From Paenibacillus sp. JJ-100 (GTDB lineage Bacteria > Bacillota > Bacilli > Paenibacillales > Paenibacillaceae), in assembly GCF_948329825.1 (NCBI RefSeq), contig NZ_CAOJCM010000006.1, forward strand, positions 124,001 through 188,000: a stretch of 64,000 bases of DNA, written 5' to 3'. Shown in pieces: positions 1 to 10,077 of this stretch. The position numbers and the translations under genes were made by a program. Position 1 is the stretch's first letter. Each line of letters opens with the position of its first letter. The notes under the pieces are model-generated. The model saw nothing but the letters and a program-made list of their open reading frames with translations, was not told the origin of the DNA and made no database searches.

Positions 1-1
1 G

Positions 2-736
2 ACTCAACCAGCCAAGTATGACAGCAAAGCAACGGTGGTCAATGCATCAGCAAGCCGTATCCAGAACTTGAGCTTCGAAGGCAAACCGGTTGACCCAGCA
101 CAAAAATTCATCGTGGCAACCAATAACTACCGAGCATCCTCATCCAAATTGGCTAACCCGGACGGTAAACGGATCGTTCTGGCTGCACCGGATGAGAATC
201 GACAAGTCATTATCGACTATATTCGTGAAAATAAAACGATAAACCCAGCGGCAGATGGCAACTGGTCACTGGCACCAATCAAACCTTCGGCAGGGGTCAC
301 AGCCGCAGCGCTGAATGACCTTGAAGTCGTATTTGCTTCATCCCCAGATGCGAAGGAACTGGTTGAAGCAAATCCAGCAATGTCTTTTATCGGTACGAAT
401 AAAGATGGTTTTGCAGAGTATGGATTAAAGCTCACAGGTGAGGTAGCACCAGCACCAACACCAGCACCAACACCAGAGCCGACTCCAGCACCATCACCAG
501 AACCATCTCCAAAACCAGAACCGGCTCCAACACCGAAGCCAGCGCCATCATCTAAACCGCAGCCGGACAAACCTGCAACTACGAATAAAGTGGTGTATGT
601 CGTGAAAAAAGGGGATAACTTGTATCGCATCGGCCTGAAATATGGTGTGGACTGGCGTAGACTTGCTCAAACAAACCAAATTATAAATGTGCATAATCTG
701 AAGATCGGACAAAAAATTATTATTCCTGTTTCATAA
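2..736 (+). CDS. C-terminal part of secreted 2',3'-cyclic-nucleotide phosphodiesterase / nucleotidase with LysM domain (partial)
   Basis: The frame is open from the first bases of the window, so this is the 3' end of a longer gene; the first in-frame GTG at 35 is internal. The first ~145 residues resemble the C-terminal domain of the 5'-nucleotidase/CpdB family, including the 'ATNNYRAS' stretch. These enzymes hydrolyse extracellular nucleotides to release phosphate and nucleosides. A Pro/Ala/Thr/Ser linker (about 448-566) follows, then one LysM domain (about 586-733, 'YVVKKGDNLYRIGLKYGV'), which would anchor the enzyme to peptidoglycan. A strong terminator follows at once. The catalytic metallophosphatase domain lies outside the window, so substrate is inferred from family. 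Confidence 0.85.
   Translation, partial: TQPAKYDSKATVVNASASRIQNLSFEGKPVDPAQKFIVATNNYRASSSKLANPDGKRIVLAAPDENRQVIIDYIRENKTINPAADGNWSLAPIKPSAGVTAAALNDLEVVFASSPDAKELVEANPAMSFIGTNKDGFAEYGLKLTGEVAPAPTPAPTPEPTPAPSPEPSPKPEPAPTPKPAPSSKPQPDKPATTNKVVYVVKKGDNLYRIGLKYGVDWRRLAQTNQIINVHNLKIGQKIIIPVS
448..566 (+). repeat. Pro-Ala-Thr/Ser-Pro linker-coding repeat
   Basis: A degenerate 6- to 12-base repeat (units such as 'ccagcaccaaca') encodes an alternating Pro-Ala-Pro-Thr/Glu/Ser linker between the nucleotidase domain and the LysM domain. It is coding repeat DNA typical of wall-spanning linkers and may vary in length between strains. Confidence 0.8.
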
Positions 737-760
737 CGTTTAGTAATGGGTAAAGTGTGA

Positions 761-797
761 AAAGACTGACAGTCATCAGACTGTCAGTCTTTTTTTA
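761..797 (+). terminator. Intrinsic terminator after LysM nucleotidase
   Basis: A perfect 10-bp stem (AGACTGACAG at 763-772 with CTGTCAGTCT at 781-790), an 8-nt loop, and a T-run directly after. Confidence 0.9.
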
Positions 798-955
798 TGA
801 TGTGGGTGCATATAACTATTCCTGTAAACGTCATATAGTAAGTCATTAAAACATAAGGCTTGAGTTCGAGACCCGTGATATACTATTACCAAACTTTGGG
901 CATTAAATTGATAACATTATTGACGTTACTACATAACTGGCAAGGGGGGTTCTAC

Positions 956-2020
956 ATGAATTGCAGTAGCTGCCGTCCAATCTATCCGAAAGAGGGTCAA
1001 GGTACGTTGTACTTGCGTCCCGTCTCCCCTGCTTTGGTGGAGGCACTGCAAACGATAGGGAGGCATGTTGAATATTCAGAAAAGGTGCTCTGGTTTCATT
1101 ATTCAGATGTGAATGAATTACAGGATCGGATTGAAGAAATTATTCATATGGAAGACATGTTATCGATCTCCCTAACTGTACAGATGAGATCCACAGTGGA
1201 TATGCCTATGGGAGAATTGGAGGGTGAGTGGATCAGCTTGTCCATGCAACACTCCAGAATTAAACATGCTGATACAGTGACTACGATATTGAAACGTCAA
1301 TTCAGCAGTTATATGCAGCCAATAGTAGATGCCTCAGAGAAGATTATTGGCTTCGAGTTTCTACTTCGTCCAGCTGAACATGGAAGAGCATTTAGCTCTT
1401 TTGAACTGTTTGAAGTAGCCCGAAAGACGGGACTTCATTCGTTTTTGGACCGGACTGCCCGCATTACGGCTATTGAAACCAGTGCGAAGTATCTGCCCTG
1501 CGGTGTTAAACGGTTCATTAATTTCTTGCCTTCTTCCATTTATAACCCTGAATATTGTCTGACACATACGTTTGAAGCGATTGAACGCCTTTCGCTGGAT
1601 CCGAAGGACTTCGTCTTTGAAGTCGTGGAGACGGAGCAGATTCAACATTTATCAATGTTGCAGCGTATCTTTGAGATATATCGTTCTCGCGGTATGTCCG
1701 TAGCCTTGGATGATGTCGGTGCCGGGTATTCGACGATTGAACTCATGAACCGGCTAGAACCGGATTTTATCAAGATTGATCGCAGTCTGATTGATCATTG
1801 CGATCAAGATCATACAAAACAGCAAAAAATTCTAACTATTGTCCAGGCATCTAAACGATTTGGTGGAAAAGTGCTGGCAGAGGGAATCGAACGCTTTGAG
1901 GAGTTTGCCTTCTGCCGTTCGGTTGGTATCGACCTTGGACAAGGGTATTATTTTGGTAAACCTGCAGCACACCCTCCAAATGGTCCGTACTTAGGCTCCG
2001 AGTATAGAGCTGTGAAATAA
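956..2020 (+). CDS. EAL-domain cyclic-di-GMP phosphodiesterase
   Basis: Predicted to hydrolyse c-di-GMP to pGpG in the cytoplasm. The ATG at 956 is chosen because AAGGGGGG lies 6 bases upstream; the frame extends to a TTG at 860 without a good ribosome site. Residues 1-115 form an unassigned N-terminal region. The EAL domain fills the rest: 'EFLLRP' in place of ExLxR, Asn in 'FINFLP', Glu in 'FEVVETEQ', the 'LDDVGAGYS' Asp pair, Lys in 'FIKIDRS', Glu in 'LAEGIE' and Gln in 'GQGYYFGKP'. All metal-binding and catalytic positions of active EAL enzymes appear present. There is no transmembrane segment or GGDEF domain. It is a single gene next to a chemoreceptor, consistent with motility control (inference). 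Confidence 0.88.
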   Translation: MNCSSCRPIYPKEGQGTLYLRPVSPALVEALQTIGRHVEYSEKVLWFHYSDVNELQDRIEEIIHMEDMLSISLTVQMRSTVDMPMGELEGEWISLSMQHSRIKHADTVTTILKRQFSSYMQPIVDASEKIIGFEFLLRPAEHGRAFSSFELFEVARKTGLHSFLDRTARITAIETSAKYLPCGVKRFINFLPSSIYNPEYCLTHTFEAIERLSLDPKDFVFEVVETEQIQHLSMLQRIFEIYRSRGMSVALDDVGAGYSTIELMNRLEPDFIKIDRSLIDHCDQDHTKQQKILTIVQASKRFGGKVLAEGIERFEEFAFCRSVGIDLGQGYYFGKPAAHPPNGPYLGSEYRAVK

Positions 2021-2074
2021 CTTCTAACACCCTCTTGCTAATCTCAATTTTTTTTAAGATTGAAGATCACTGAA

Positions 2075-2106
2075 CAAGTCACTTTTTAATGAAAGTGGCT
2101 TGTTTG
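2075..2106 (+). terminator. Probable terminator after EAL gene
   Basis: An 11-bp stem with one G-T pair (CAAGTCACTTT with AAAGTGGCTTG), a 6-nt loop and a short T-tract. Confidence 0.6.
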
Positions 2107-2125
2107 TCGTGAACTATATTTTATT

Positions 2126-2152
2126 CAAATAAACCCCTTCGTTAGCCGATAT
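2126..2152 (+). promoter_or_regulatory. Sigma-D-type (motility) promoter for chemoreceptor gene
   Basis: CAAA at 2126-2129, 15 bases, then GCCGATAT at 2145-2152. This matches the Bacillales sigma-D consensus TAAA-N15-GCCGATAT with one change in the -35. It lies about 68 bases before the ATG of the chemotaxis gene at 2220. Confidence 0.7.
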
Positions 2153-2219
2153 ATAGTATATGGCTATAGTCGTTCAAACGTAGCAGAGAGAATGGCTTTT
2201 ACTAAAGGGGGATAAACGA

Positions 2220-4319
2220 ATGGACGGAAATCAAAATGAAGTGTTGGGGAAAAACGGGAAGCCTGTTAAACCGGGCAAAGCAAAACCGATTAAAAACAAA
2301 AAGAAAGACAAAAAGAAAGCTTTTGTCTGGAATATAAGAAATAAAATGCTCGTTTCGTTTCTGCTCGTTCTTTTATTACCTAGTTTGGCGATTAGCGTTG
2401 TGTCTTTATACATTTCGGAAAATACGGTACAAAGGCAGCTAAATGATAGTGCTCTGCAGAGTGTGAGTACAGCCAATAAGATTGTGGAAAGTCAGATCAA
2501 TAGCAGAATTTACGACATTAATTACTTCGCAGATTCACTCGACTCCGCTTTGATCAAAGGAGAAGATGATAGTGTTGAGCTCCAGGCTAAGCTTGCTCAA
2601 TATTTGGGGCTGCATCCTGATGCTCTGAATATTTTTGTGGGAAGCACAGAGGGAGTCATGGTACGTGGTAAACCAAAAGCAAACAGTGCGAGTGGAGAAA
2701 CTTATGATCCAAGAGAGCGGGACTGGTACAAGCTGGCGATGGATAAGCCAGGTACGGTTGCAGTTACTCCTGTCAGCAAGAATACAGATGGAGTAGCGGT
2801 TGTTTTTATTTCCAGAACATTATCGGATCAATCGGCTGTGGTTGGCTTGTCACTTGATTTGACCAATATGCAGAATCAGACCGCCATGAAGGTGGGTAAA
2901 GAAGGATACGTTGTGATCCTCGACCAAGATAGAAATGTTGTAGTTTCTCCTGTACAGGAGGTAGGTACGAAGAGTGAAGATGAAGTATTAGACAAAGTAT
3001 ACGAGAGCAAGGAAGGGCAATTTGATTATGCTTTTGAAGATCGTTCCAAGACGATGATTTTTTCTACCAATGAAGCAACCGGCTGGAAAATAGCGGGCAC
3101 GATGTTTAATAGTGAAGTGACGGATGCAAGCAAAGGGATTCGTCTGGCCATCCTCATTGTTCTTTTGGCTTCTTTGCTCTTGGCTGTTGTATATATTATC
3201 TGGTTCACTAGTTCTATGCTGCGTCCAATTAAACGTTTACAGGAATCCGCCCGTGCGGTAAGCAAGGGGGATCTGACGGTGAAGATGGATAGTAAACGCA
3301 AAGATGAAGTCGGTGAATTGGCTAAGTATTTTGAACGTATGGTAGATAACTTACGTATGATGATTCTTGGTGTACAAGAAACAGCAGAGCAAGTATCCGC
3401 ATCTTCACAAGAACTGTCTGCTAGTGCAGAACAAACAACGAAAGCAATTGAACATTCGACCATGGCTATTCAGGAACTAGCTGAGGGTGCAGAACAGCAA
3501 GTAAACAGTGTCAAGGATGGTTCTGAACAAATGAGCCACATGGCGGAAGATGTTCGAGTGATGTCCGAGCGTGTGCAATCCATCACATCTGCGATGAGAG
3601 ACACTTCTGGAGCAGCGTCTTCAGGAAACGCAGCAGCGGGACAGGCTGTTGAACAGATGAGTATTATTCAGGAGACTGTTGAACAGTTAGGAGAAGTTGT
3701 GCAATCTCTGAATGCCCGTTCAGTCGAGATTGGAACTATGGTGGACGTGATCGCATCGATCTCGAAACAGACGAACCTGCTTGCATTGAATGCATCGATT
3801 GAAGCAGCGAGAGCGGGGGATGCGGGGCGTGGTTTTGCAGTCGTGGCCGGTGAGGTACGTAAGCTGGCTGAAGAATCAGGTGAATCTGCGGCACAGATTG
3901 GTGAGCTTGTGGACAATATCCATCAGGATATGGATTCGGCCCTGGTAGCTATGAACGCAGCCCAGACGCGGGTGGGAGAAGGTCTGCAGGCGGTAAACAT
4001 CTCCGGACAATCGTTTGCCCAGATTCGTCAAGCGGTGGAGGAGGCTGTCCTTACGCTGGATGAATTGTCCGAAACGACGAAACAATTGGAGAGCGGTGCT
4101 TCCCATGTAGCTCAAACGATGACGGATATCTCAAAAGTTACTCAGGAATCGGCCGCAAGCACTGAATCCGTATCAGCATCATCACAGCAACAGCTCGCTT
4201 CCGTAGAGGAAATTGCATCGTCCTCTGCACATTTGAATAGCATGGCAGAACAATTACAAGGTTTGTTGGGGATGTTCAAAATGACGGATGATTCTGATAA
4301 GGACCATAATAAATCCTAA
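2220..4319 (+). CDS. Methyl-accepting chemotaxis protein (transmembrane, Cache-type sensor)
   Basis: A membrane chemoreceptor that signals through CheA/CheW to the flagellar motor. A very basic cytoplasmic N-terminus (Lys-rich, residues 13-33) is followed by TM1 (about 43-65), a ~240-residue extracellular sensor with a Cache-like '[12 protein letters not shown]' motif, TM2 (about 306-328), a HAMP domain (about 330-385) and a long signalling coiled coil. The hairpin tip '[18 protein letters not shown]' identifies the family. ATG at 2220 has AAAGGGGG upstream. Expression from a sigma-D-like promoter (2126-2152) fits flagellar co-regulation. The ligand is unknown; Cache sensors often bind amino or organic acids. 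Confidence 0.95.
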   Translation: MDGNQNEVLGKNGKPVKPGKAKPIKNKKKDKKKAFVWNIRNKMLVSFLLVLLLPSLAISVVSLYISENTVQRQLNDSALQSVSTANKIVESQINSRIYDINYFADSLDSALIKGEDDSVELQAKLAQYLGLHPDALNIFVGSTEGVMVRGKPKANSASGETYDPRERDWYKLAMDKPGTVAVTPVSKNTDGVAVVFISRTLSDQSAVVGLSLDLTNMQNQTAMKVGKEGYVVILDQDRNVVVSPVQEVGTKSEDEVLDKVYESKEGQFDYAFEDRSKTMIFSTNEATGWKIAGTMFNSEVTDASKGIRLAILIVLLASLLLAVVYIIWFTSSMLRPIKRLQESARAVSKGDLTVKMDSKRKDEVGELAKYFERMVDNLRMMILGVQETAEQVSASSQELSASAEQTTKAIEHSTMAIQELAEGAEQQVNSVKDGSEQMSHMAEDVRVMSERVQSITSAMRDTSGAASSGNAAAGQAVEQMSIIQETVEQLGEVVQSLNARSVEIGTMVDVIASISKQTNLLALNASIEAARAGDAGRGFAVVAGEVRKLAEESGESAAQIGELVDNIHQDMDSALVAMNAAQTRVGEGLQAVNISGQSFAQIRQAVEEAVLTLDELSETTKQLESGASHVAQTMTDISKVTQESAASTESVSASSQQQLASVEEIASSSAHLNSMAEQLQGLLGMFKMTDDSDKDHNKS

Positions 4320-4469
4320 TTCTCGTAGGCCGAGTACTTTTTATAACAAAATAAAGATAGACAATCCTCCTGCAGCCCTGTATAAATATATCGTCTGGTC
4401 CTCACACCAGTGGACTTCTGGATGATATAGCGGTGAGCATAACGAGTCAGGATAGCAGCAGGAGGAACT

Positions 4470-5762
4470 ATGGTATATGTAGCAATATTGATATTTGTTT
4501 TGACGATCACAATGGTCATCTGGCAGCCACGCGGCATTGGCATAGGCTGGAGTGCTTCAGGAGGAGCAATCCTTGCCCTTGCAGCAGGGGTAGTCACCCT
4601 GAATGATGCTTCTGATGTAGCTTCTATTGTATGGAATGCTACACTCGCCTTTGTTGGCATCATTATGATTTCATTAATTTTGGACGAGACTGGATTCTTC
4701 GAATGGGCCGCTCTACACATGGCGAGATTAGCTGGAGGCAACGGGCGCAGACTGTTCCTATATTCTATTTTGCTCGGTGCAGCAGTATCTGCTTTATTTG
4801 CAAATGATGGCGCAGCGCTAATTCTGACACCGATCGTTCTGGCGATGGTGCGTGCATTGAAGTTTGAAGAGCGTATGGTATTGGCCTTTGTTATGGCGAG
4901 TGGGTTTGTGGCAGATACAACATCATTACCACTCGTGGTGAGCAATCTGGTCAATATCGTGTCTGCCGATTTCTTCGGCATTACATTTGTTGAATATGCG
5001 GTGCGTATGATTGTACCGAATCTGTTTTCCATTGCAGCGAGTACAGCCATGTTGTTTTTATTTTATCGTAAAAGTATTCCGCAGACCTACGATGTTACAG
5101 CTACTCGCGATCCAAAAGAAGCGATACGTGATCCGCGAGTGTTCAAGATTGCATGGTTTATGCTGGGGCTGCTGTTGGTAGCATATGCTTCCAGTGAATT
5201 TCTTCCGATTCCCGTCTCCGTTATTGTAGGTGCGGTGGCGTTGTTATTCGGGTTTCTAGCTCGTAAGAGCAAAGCGGTGAATTTGAAAAGAGTCATGAAG
5301 GAAGCCCCATGGTCCATCGTTGTCTTCTCCGTGGGCATGTACATTGTTGTGTATGGCTTACGTAACGCCGGATTAACGGATTACCTGAGTAGCTGGCTGG
5401 ATGCTATAGCGGACTATGGCTTGTTGGCAGCATCGCTAGGGATGGGTTTGATCGCTGCAGTATTGTCCTCTGTAATGAACAACCTGCCAACCGTACTGAT
5501 CAATCTACTTGCTATTGAGGGTGCGCACGTTGAAGGCACGGTAAGAGAGGCAATGATCTATGCGAATGTGATCGGTTCCGATCTGGGCCCAAAGATGACG
5601 CCGATTGGTTCACTAGCCACGTTGCTATGGTTGCATGTGTTATCCCGCAAGGGCGTCAAGATTACGTGGGGATATTATTTCAAGGCAGGCATCGTGCTAA
5701 CTATTCCAACGTTGTTGATTACGTTGGCTAGCTTAGCTCTATGGCTGTGGATTCTGGGGTAA
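4470..5762 (+). CDS. ArsB/NhaD-family membrane permease (possible arsenite efflux protein)
   Basis: A 430-residue polytopic membrane protein with about 10-12 hydrophobic segments. The '[20 protein letters not shown]' region, the '[11 protein letters not shown]' motif and the '[20 protein letters not shown]' region are typical of ArsB arsenite/antimonite permeases in the ion transporter superfamily. ATG at 4470 has AGGAGG 4-5 bases upstream. No arsR, arsA or arsC lies beside it, so the arsenite role rests on sequence resemblance only; an NhaD- or anion-type transporter is the alternative. Confidence 0.8.
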   Translation: MVYVAILIFVLTITMVIWQPRGIGIGWSASGGAILALAAGVVTLNDASDVASIVWNATLAFVGIIMISLILDETGFFEWAALHMARLAGGNGRRLFLYSILLGAAVSALFANDGAALILTPIVLAMVRALKFEERMVLAFVMASGFVADTTSLPLVVSNLVNIVSADFFGITFVEYAVRMIVPNLFSIAASTAMLFLFYRKSIPQTYDVTATRDPKEAIRDPRVFKIAWFMLGLLLVAYASSEFLPIPVSVIVGAVALLFGFLARKSKAVNLKRVMKEAPWSIVVFSVGMYIVVYGLRNAGLTDYLSSWLDAIADYGLLAASLGMGLIAAVLSSVMNNLPTVLINLLAIEGAHVEGTVREAMIYANVIGSDLGPKMTPIGSLATLLWLHVLSRKGVKITWGYYFKAGIVLTIPTLLITLASLALWLWILG

Positions 5763-5793
5763 CAGATATTGGAGTTTACAATAGGAGAATGAA

Positions 5794-5846
5794 GAAGGCT
5801 GTACTCACAATGTGTCATGCACATCCAGTGAGGCGGCCTTTTTTTA
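5794..5846 (+). terminator. Intrinsic terminator after ArsB-like gene
   Basis: An imperfect long stem (AAGGCTG..ACTCAC with GTGAGGCGGCCTT) followed by seven T. Confidence 0.75.
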
Positions 5847-6169
5847 TTGATTCAATTTTCCTTCTTTAGTGATGCTTATCATTTGAAGGAAATATTTTTA
5901 TCTTTATTTATTATTCATGATTTAAGCCAAAGGCTCACTTCATATGAAGTTCAGCTTTGTTCTTCAAATGTTAATGTTAATTTTAATAATAAAACCCAAC
6001 ATCATTTGGAAACAATAGCAATGGAAGAATGAATCGGTACACAGGAACACCTTCCAAGGACGGGTTATTCCAGTCTCGGATGACCGGTAGATCTTTGTTT
6101 TAGAGGAGGCGAATGAGTAATCACCTAGTGAAATGAACAGAATAACGATGGAATGAACAAGCTAAATTT
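5847..6169. other. Intergenic region upstream of pst promoter
   Basis: No convincing gene is seen here. AT-rich sequence contains a 61-codon open frame without a ribosome site and, at 6113-6136, a 7-codon frame (MSNHLVK) with a good AGAGGAGG site that ends just before the PhoP-like repeats. It lies upstream of the likely pstS promoter, so a leader role is doubtful. Confidence 0.4.
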
Positions 6170-6170
6170 T

Positions 6171-6224
6171 TTTACATTGCGTTTACAAAACAATGATTTT
6201 CAGATGACATACTGAAATTACAAT
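6171..6224 (+). promoter_or_regulatory. PhoP-box-like direct repeats and promoter of the pst operon
   Basis: Two TTTACA hexamers start at 6171 and 6182, exactly 11 bases apart. This is the arrangement of Bacillus PhoP boxes (TT[A/T/C]ACA, one per helical turn). A further ATTACA is at 6217-6222, overlapping a candidate -10 TACAAT at 6219-6224. The site lies 72-125 bases before pstS. It suggests phosphate-starvation activation by PhoPR. Confidence 0.7.
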
Positions 6225-6295
6225 GATTAAAGAGTTGATGGTGATCAAACAAATTCAAAAAACGCCATCACTACATTGGGGGAGGAAGAGAAAAC

Positions 6296-7225
6296 ATGTT
6301 TAAAAAGTTGCCGTTTATTTTGATGACCTTAACGTTCGTACTAGTGCTTGCAGCATGCGGATCGAAAAACGACGCAGGTACAGATGGTGCTACAAGCAAT
6401 GGATCAGGAGAAGGTGCTGCTGCTGAACTTAGCGGTAACATTCTTGCTGTTGGATCAACAGCACTTCAACCTCTGGTAGAGCAAGCCGGACAAAAATTTA
6501 TGGCACTTGATGAATATAAGAACGTAATGGTACAAGTGCAAGGTGGCGGTAGTGGTACAGGTCTGACACAAGTTTCTGAAGGACAAGCTACAATCGGAAA
6601 CTCCGACGTATTTGCTGAAGAGAAGTTGAAAGAAGAAGCGAAAGCAAAAGAACTGGTAGACCACCAAGTAGCAGTCGTAGCCATCGCACCAGTAAGCAAC
6701 AAAGATGCGGGTGTAACGGATTTGACTAAGGAACAATTGGTAGACATTTTCTCCGGTAAAATTACAAACTGGAAAGATGTTGGCGGTAAAGATCAAGCGA
6801 TCGTTATCGTTAACCGTCCAGGCAGCTCCGGTACGCGTGCAACTTTCGAGAATTTTGCACTGGGAACGAAAGTAGAAGATATTCAGGGTTCCATTCAAGA
6901 AGATTCCTCCGGTACAGTTAAGAAGCTTGTAGCTGAGACTCCAGGAGCAATTGGTTATCTGGCTCTGTCTTACCTGGATGACAGCTTGCAAGTTCTGAAA
7001 TATGGTGGCGTTGAAGCTACAGTTGAGAACGTAGAAGCAGGAACATACCCTGTATGGGCTTACCAGCACATGTATACAAAAGGCGAGCCGGATGCAGCGA
7101 CAAAAGCATTCCTCGACTACATGTTGAGTGACGAAATTCAACAAAATGATGTTAAGGAACTGGGCTACATCCCGGTATCTGGCATGAAAGTAAAACGCGA
7201 TGCAGCAGGTAATATAACGGAGTAA
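6296..7225 (+). CDS. pstS: Phosphate ABC transporter substrate-binding lipoprotein PstS
   Basis: Binds inorganic phosphate outside the membrane and delivers it to PstCA. A lipoprotein signal peptide ends at the lipobox 'VLAACGS' (Cys21). The mature part shows the PBP2 phosphate-binding signatures 'VGSTALQPL', 'GGGSGTGLTQV' and 'RPGSSGTRATF'. 309 residues is normal for the family. ATG at 6296 follows GGGGGAGG by 9-10 bases. It is first of four pst genes; a hairpin between pstS and pstC probably makes PstS more abundant than the membrane parts. Confidence 0.96.
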   Translation: MFKKLPFILMTLTFVLVLAACGSKNDAGTDGATSNGSGEGAAAELSGNILAVGSTALQPLVEQAGQKFMALDEYKNVMVQVQGGGSGTGLTQVSEGQATIGNSDVFAEEKLKEEAKAKELVDHQVAVVAIAPVSNKDAGVTDLTKEQLVDIFSGKITNWKDVGGKDQAIVIVNRPGSSGTRATFENFALGTKVEDIQGSIQEDSSGTVKKLVAETPGAIGYLALSYLDDSLQVLKYGGVEATVENVEAGTYPVWAYQHMYTKGEPDAATKAFLDYMLSDEIQQNDVKELGYIPVSGMKVKRDAAGNITE

Positions 7226-7252
7226 TATTCTTTGAACTTGCGCATACAGCGA

Positions 7253-7280
7253 GAGAGGCGGACCCAGGTCCTGCCTCTTT
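7253..7280 (+). terminator. Intercistronic hairpin between pstS and pstC
   Basis: A GC-rich hairpin (AGAGGC..GCCTCT outside, GGAC..GTCC inside) followed by only TTT. It is likely a partial terminator or RNA-stabilising structure that raises pstS mRNA over pstCAB, as known for other binding-protein-dependent operons. Confidence 0.6.
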
Positions 7281-7370
7281 ACGCGGTTTGCTCAGATATT
7301 ATCCCATATTTTGCATTAATTCTACTATAGAAGGATGGTTGTTATGGAACAGACCGAAGGGGGAACGGTA

Positions 7371-8279
7371 ATGAACAATAAGCTGAAGCCACGCCGGCCC
7401 TTGAGAGAGAAACATTACTGGGAAGAGTGGACGGGACGGATCTATACCTCGATATGCGTGGTGTTCCTGATCGTTGTCATGTTTTCCATCGTATATTTTG
7501 TGGCGTCGAAAGGGTTATCGACCTTTTTCCAGGATGGCGTCAGTGTGCGCGAATTCTTATTCGGCAAAACGTGGAATCCTGCAGGCGAGCCTGCGGTTTA
7601 TGGTGCATTGCCGTTCATCACGGGTTCTTTTACAACCACCTTGCTTGCCGCATTAATTGCGAGTCCGCTTAGTCTGTGTGCAGCGCTCTTTATGACAGAG
7701 ATTGTACCAGGTAAAGGTAAAAAGATTTTGCAACCAGCGATTGAGTTGCTGTCCGGTATTCCATCTGTTGTGTATGGATTCATCGGTCTGAGTGTGATTG
7801 TTCCTATGTTACGGAGTATCTTCGGAGGAGCCGGAATCGGGATTGCAGCCGGATGTCTGGTGCTGTCCGTTATGATTCTTCCTACAGTAACAAGTATTAT
7901 GGCAGATGCGTTGTCTGCTCTGCCTAAAGGTTTACGTGAATCTTCTTATGCGCTTGGTGCGACACGCTGGCAGACGATCTATCGGGTAATCATTCCGACA
8001 GTATTACCAGCATTGCTGACGGGTATTGTACTCGGTATGGCTCGGGCGTTTGGCGAGGCACTCGCTGTACAGATGGTTATTGGTAATGCGCCGCACGTAC
8101 CGACTTCCCTGCTTGAATCAGCTTCAACATTAACAAGCGTAATCACCCTGAGTATGGGTAATACCACGATGGGTTCTGTTCATAACAATGCACTGTGGAG
8201 CATGGCGCTTGTCCTGCTGGTAATGACCTTCATCTTTGTCATTCTGGTTCGCCTGCTTGAAAGGAGGAACCGGGTATGA
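7371..8279 (+). CDS. pstC: Phosphate ABC transporter permease PstC
   Basis: One of two membrane subunits of the high-affinity phosphate importer. Six hydrophobic segments; the inner-membrane EAA loop 'SSYALGATRWQTIYRVIIPT' and the 'AFGEALAVQM' segment are typical. I place the start at ATG 7371 because AAGGGGG lies 6-7 bases upstream; in-frame ATGs at 7335 and 7344 are weaker. The 3' end overlaps pstA by an ATGA junction, implying translational coupling. Confidence 0.95.
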   Translation: MNNKLKPRRPLREKHYWEEWTGRIYTSICVVFLIVVMFSIVYFVASKGLSTFFQDGVSVREFLFGKTWNPAGEPAVYGALPFITGSFTTTLLAALIASPLSLCAALFMTEIVPGKGKKILQPAIELLSGIPSVVYGFIGLSVIVPMLRSIFGGAGIGIAAGCLVLSVMILPTVTSIMADALSALPKGLRESSYALGATRWQTIYRVIIPTVLPALLTGIVLGMARAFGEALAVQMVIGNAPHVPTSLLESASTLTSVITLSMGNTTMGSVHNNALWSMALVLLVMTFIFVILVRLLERRNRV

Positions 8280-9169
8280 GAATGAAACCAAAAACAATGG
8301 ACAAGATCGCAACAGCTGTCATCGTAGTTCTTGCGTTGTTCATTGTTGTACTTCTATTAGGTTTGCTCGGCTATATTCTGGTTCGTGGAATTGGCAAAAT
8401 TGACTGGCACTTCCTGACGAGTGCACCTCAGTTGCTAAGAGGTGGCGGCGGGATTGGACCGCAGTTGTTTAACTCGGTATTTCTACTTGTGCTGACCCTG
8501 ATTATAACAATTCCGCTCGGCTGGGGCGGCGGTATTTATATGGCGGAATATGCGAAGCCAGGACGGATAACCAGTTTTATTCGTCTAGTTGTTGAAGTGC
8601 TGTCATCATTCCCATCCATCGTTATCGGTTTGTTTGGACTGTTGCTTATCGTCAATAAGTTCGGTTTGGGTTTCTCCCTACTATCGGGTGCTATGGCATT
8701 GGCGATCTTCAACCTGCCACTTATGGTGCGAACCACGGAGCAGGCGTTTCGAGCTGTTCCCAAAGAACAGAAGGAAGCCGGTCTCGCACTCGGTTTGTCC
8801 AAATGGAAGATCATTACGTCTATCCTGCTACCCGTGGCACTGCCAAGCTTGATCACCGGAACCATTCTGGCTTCCGGCCGGATATTCGGTGAAGCTGCTG
8901 CACTGATGTTTACTGCAGGGATGAGTAGTCCACCGCTGGACTTCACGGACTGGAATCCGACAAGTCCAAGATCACCAATTAACCCGCTACGTCCTGCGGA
9001 AACGCTAGCCGTGCATATCTGGAAAGTAAACAGTGAAGGCATCGGACCGGATTCTAAAGAAGTAGCAGCAGGGGCATCTGCGGTGCTGGTGATTCTCGTA
9101 CTGGCGTTCAATTTGAGTGCACGCTGGATCGGGCGGGTTGTATATCGCCGCATGACAGCTTCGAAATAA
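8276..9169 (+). CDS. pstA: Phosphate ABC transporter permease PstA
   Basis: Second membrane subunit of the phosphate importer. Starts in an ATGA overlap with pstC, with GGAGG upstream. About six membrane segments; the EAA loop '[20 protein letters not shown]' contacts PstB. The stretch '[10 protein letters not shown]' and the C-terminal Ser/Pro-rich loop before the last helix are usual for Gram-positive PstA. 297 residues matches the family. Confidence 0.95.
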   Translation: MRMKPKTMDKIATAVIVVLALFIVVLLLGLLGYILVRGIGKIDWHFLTSAPQLLRGGGGIGPQLFNSVFLLVLTLIITIPLGWGGGIYMAEYAKPGRITSFIRLVVEVLSSFPSIVIGLFGLLLIVNKFGLGFSLLSGAMALAIFNLPLMVRTTEQAFRAVPKEQKEAGLALGLSKWKIITSILLPVALPSLITGTILASGRIFGEAAALMFTAGMSSPPLDFTDWNPTSPRSPINPLRPAETLAVHIWKVNSEGIGPDSKEVAAGASAVLVILVLAFNLSARWIGRVVYRRMTASK

Positions 9170-9182
9170 GGAGGAACACCAC

Positions 9183-9938
9183 ATGGCCATACCTTTTGGT
9201 ACGGAACAGTTAAGTATATATTACGGGCATTTTCAGGCAGTGAAACAGATCAGCCTGGCCTTTCCCGAAGCGAGTGTAACGGCTCTTATCGGACCGTCGG
9301 GTTGCGGTAAGTCCACGTTCCTCCGGTCTTTGAACCGGATGAACGATGAAATTGCCGGTTCTCGCACAGAGGGTCACATCTGGATGGATGGCAAAGACCT
9401 GAACGAACCGGGTACAGATGTGATCAAGCTTCGTCAGAAAATCGGTATGGTATGGCAGAAGCCAAACCCTTTCCATAAATCCATCTACAACAATATCGCG
9501 TTTGGCCCTCGCTACCGCGGTACGAAGAGTAAGAAAGCATTGGATGAGATTGTTGAAAAGAGCTTGCGCCGTGCTGCCCTCTGGGATGAGGTTAAGGACA
9601 GACTGAATGATTCGGCCTTGGCACTCTCGGGTGGACAGCAACAACGTCTCTGTATCGCTCGTGCATTGTCCGTGGATCCACAGATTCTATTGCTCGATGA
9701 GCCAGCGTCTGCCCTCGATCCCGTATCCACGGGTAAAGTAGAAGAACTGATCTCTGAGCTTAAGAAAGATCTGAGAATCGTTATTGTGACCCACAACATG
9801 CAACAGGCAGCTCGAATCTCGGATTATACGGCCTATTTCTATCTCGGCAATCTGATTGAACATGGGGATACAGAGCATATATTCTCCAACCCGGACAATC
9901 GGTTGACACAGGAATATATTATGGGTCGTTTTGGATAA
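9183..9938 (+). CDS. pstB: Phosphate ABC transporter ATP-binding protein PstB
   Basis: Energises phosphate import by ATP hydrolysis on the cytoplasmic face. Walker A 'GPSGCGKST' (about residues 37-45), Q-loop '[10 protein letters not shown]', signature '[15 protein letters not shown]', Walker B '[13 protein letters not shown]' and H-loop 'THNM' are intact. ATG at 9183 has GGAGG 7-8 bases upstream and lies 13 bases after pstA. It is the last gene of the operon: no second pstB and no phoU follow, and a terminator comes 55 bases later. Confidence 0.96.
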   Translation: MAIPFGTEQLSIYYGHFQAVKQISLAFPEASVTALIGPSGCGKSTFLRSLNRMNDEIAGSRTEGHIWMDGKDLNEPGTDVIKLRQKIGMVWQKPNPFHKSIYNNIAFGPRYRGTKSKKALDEIVEKSLRRAALWDEVKDRLNDSALALSGGQQQRLCIARALSVDPQILLLDEPASALDPVSTGKVEELISELKKDLRIVIVTHNMQQAARISDYTAYFYLGNLIEHGDTEHIFSNPDNRLTQEYIMGRFG

Positions 9939-9991
9939 TTGGATTGAGAGTACAATATAGATGTATAGAATTTGAGTAACAGGATACACAG

Positions 9992-10036
9992 AAGCATGAT
10001 CTTTGAACAAGGGAGTTCATAGACCATGCTTTTTGT
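9992..10036 (+). terminator. Intrinsic terminator of pst operon
   Basis: A 16-bp stem with two mismatches (arms about 9993-10008 and 10015-10030), a 6-nt loop, then TTTT. Confidence 0.8.
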
Positions 10037-10077
10037 GTTCTTATGCAATTGAATTTCATATGTTTAAAAGGTGTCTT

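Noticed and set aside
448-566. Short tandem repeat resembling a CRISPR or VNTR
   Set aside because: Units are coding Pro-Ala-Thr triplets without spacers; it is a protein linker.
217-630. Minus-strand open frame of 137 codons
   Set aside because: It is the antisense of the Pro/Ala linker region; its Gly/Ala composition mirrors the plus-strand repeat and there is no ribosome site.
5847-6032. 61-codon plus-strand frame
   Set aside because: AT-rich, no ribosome site, no recognisable protein character.
6455-7144. 229-codon minus-strand frame over pstS
   Set aside because: Pure shadow of pstS; improbable composition and no ribosome site.
8536-9153. 205-codon minus-strand frame over pstA
   Set aside because: Shadow of a confidently assigned gene.
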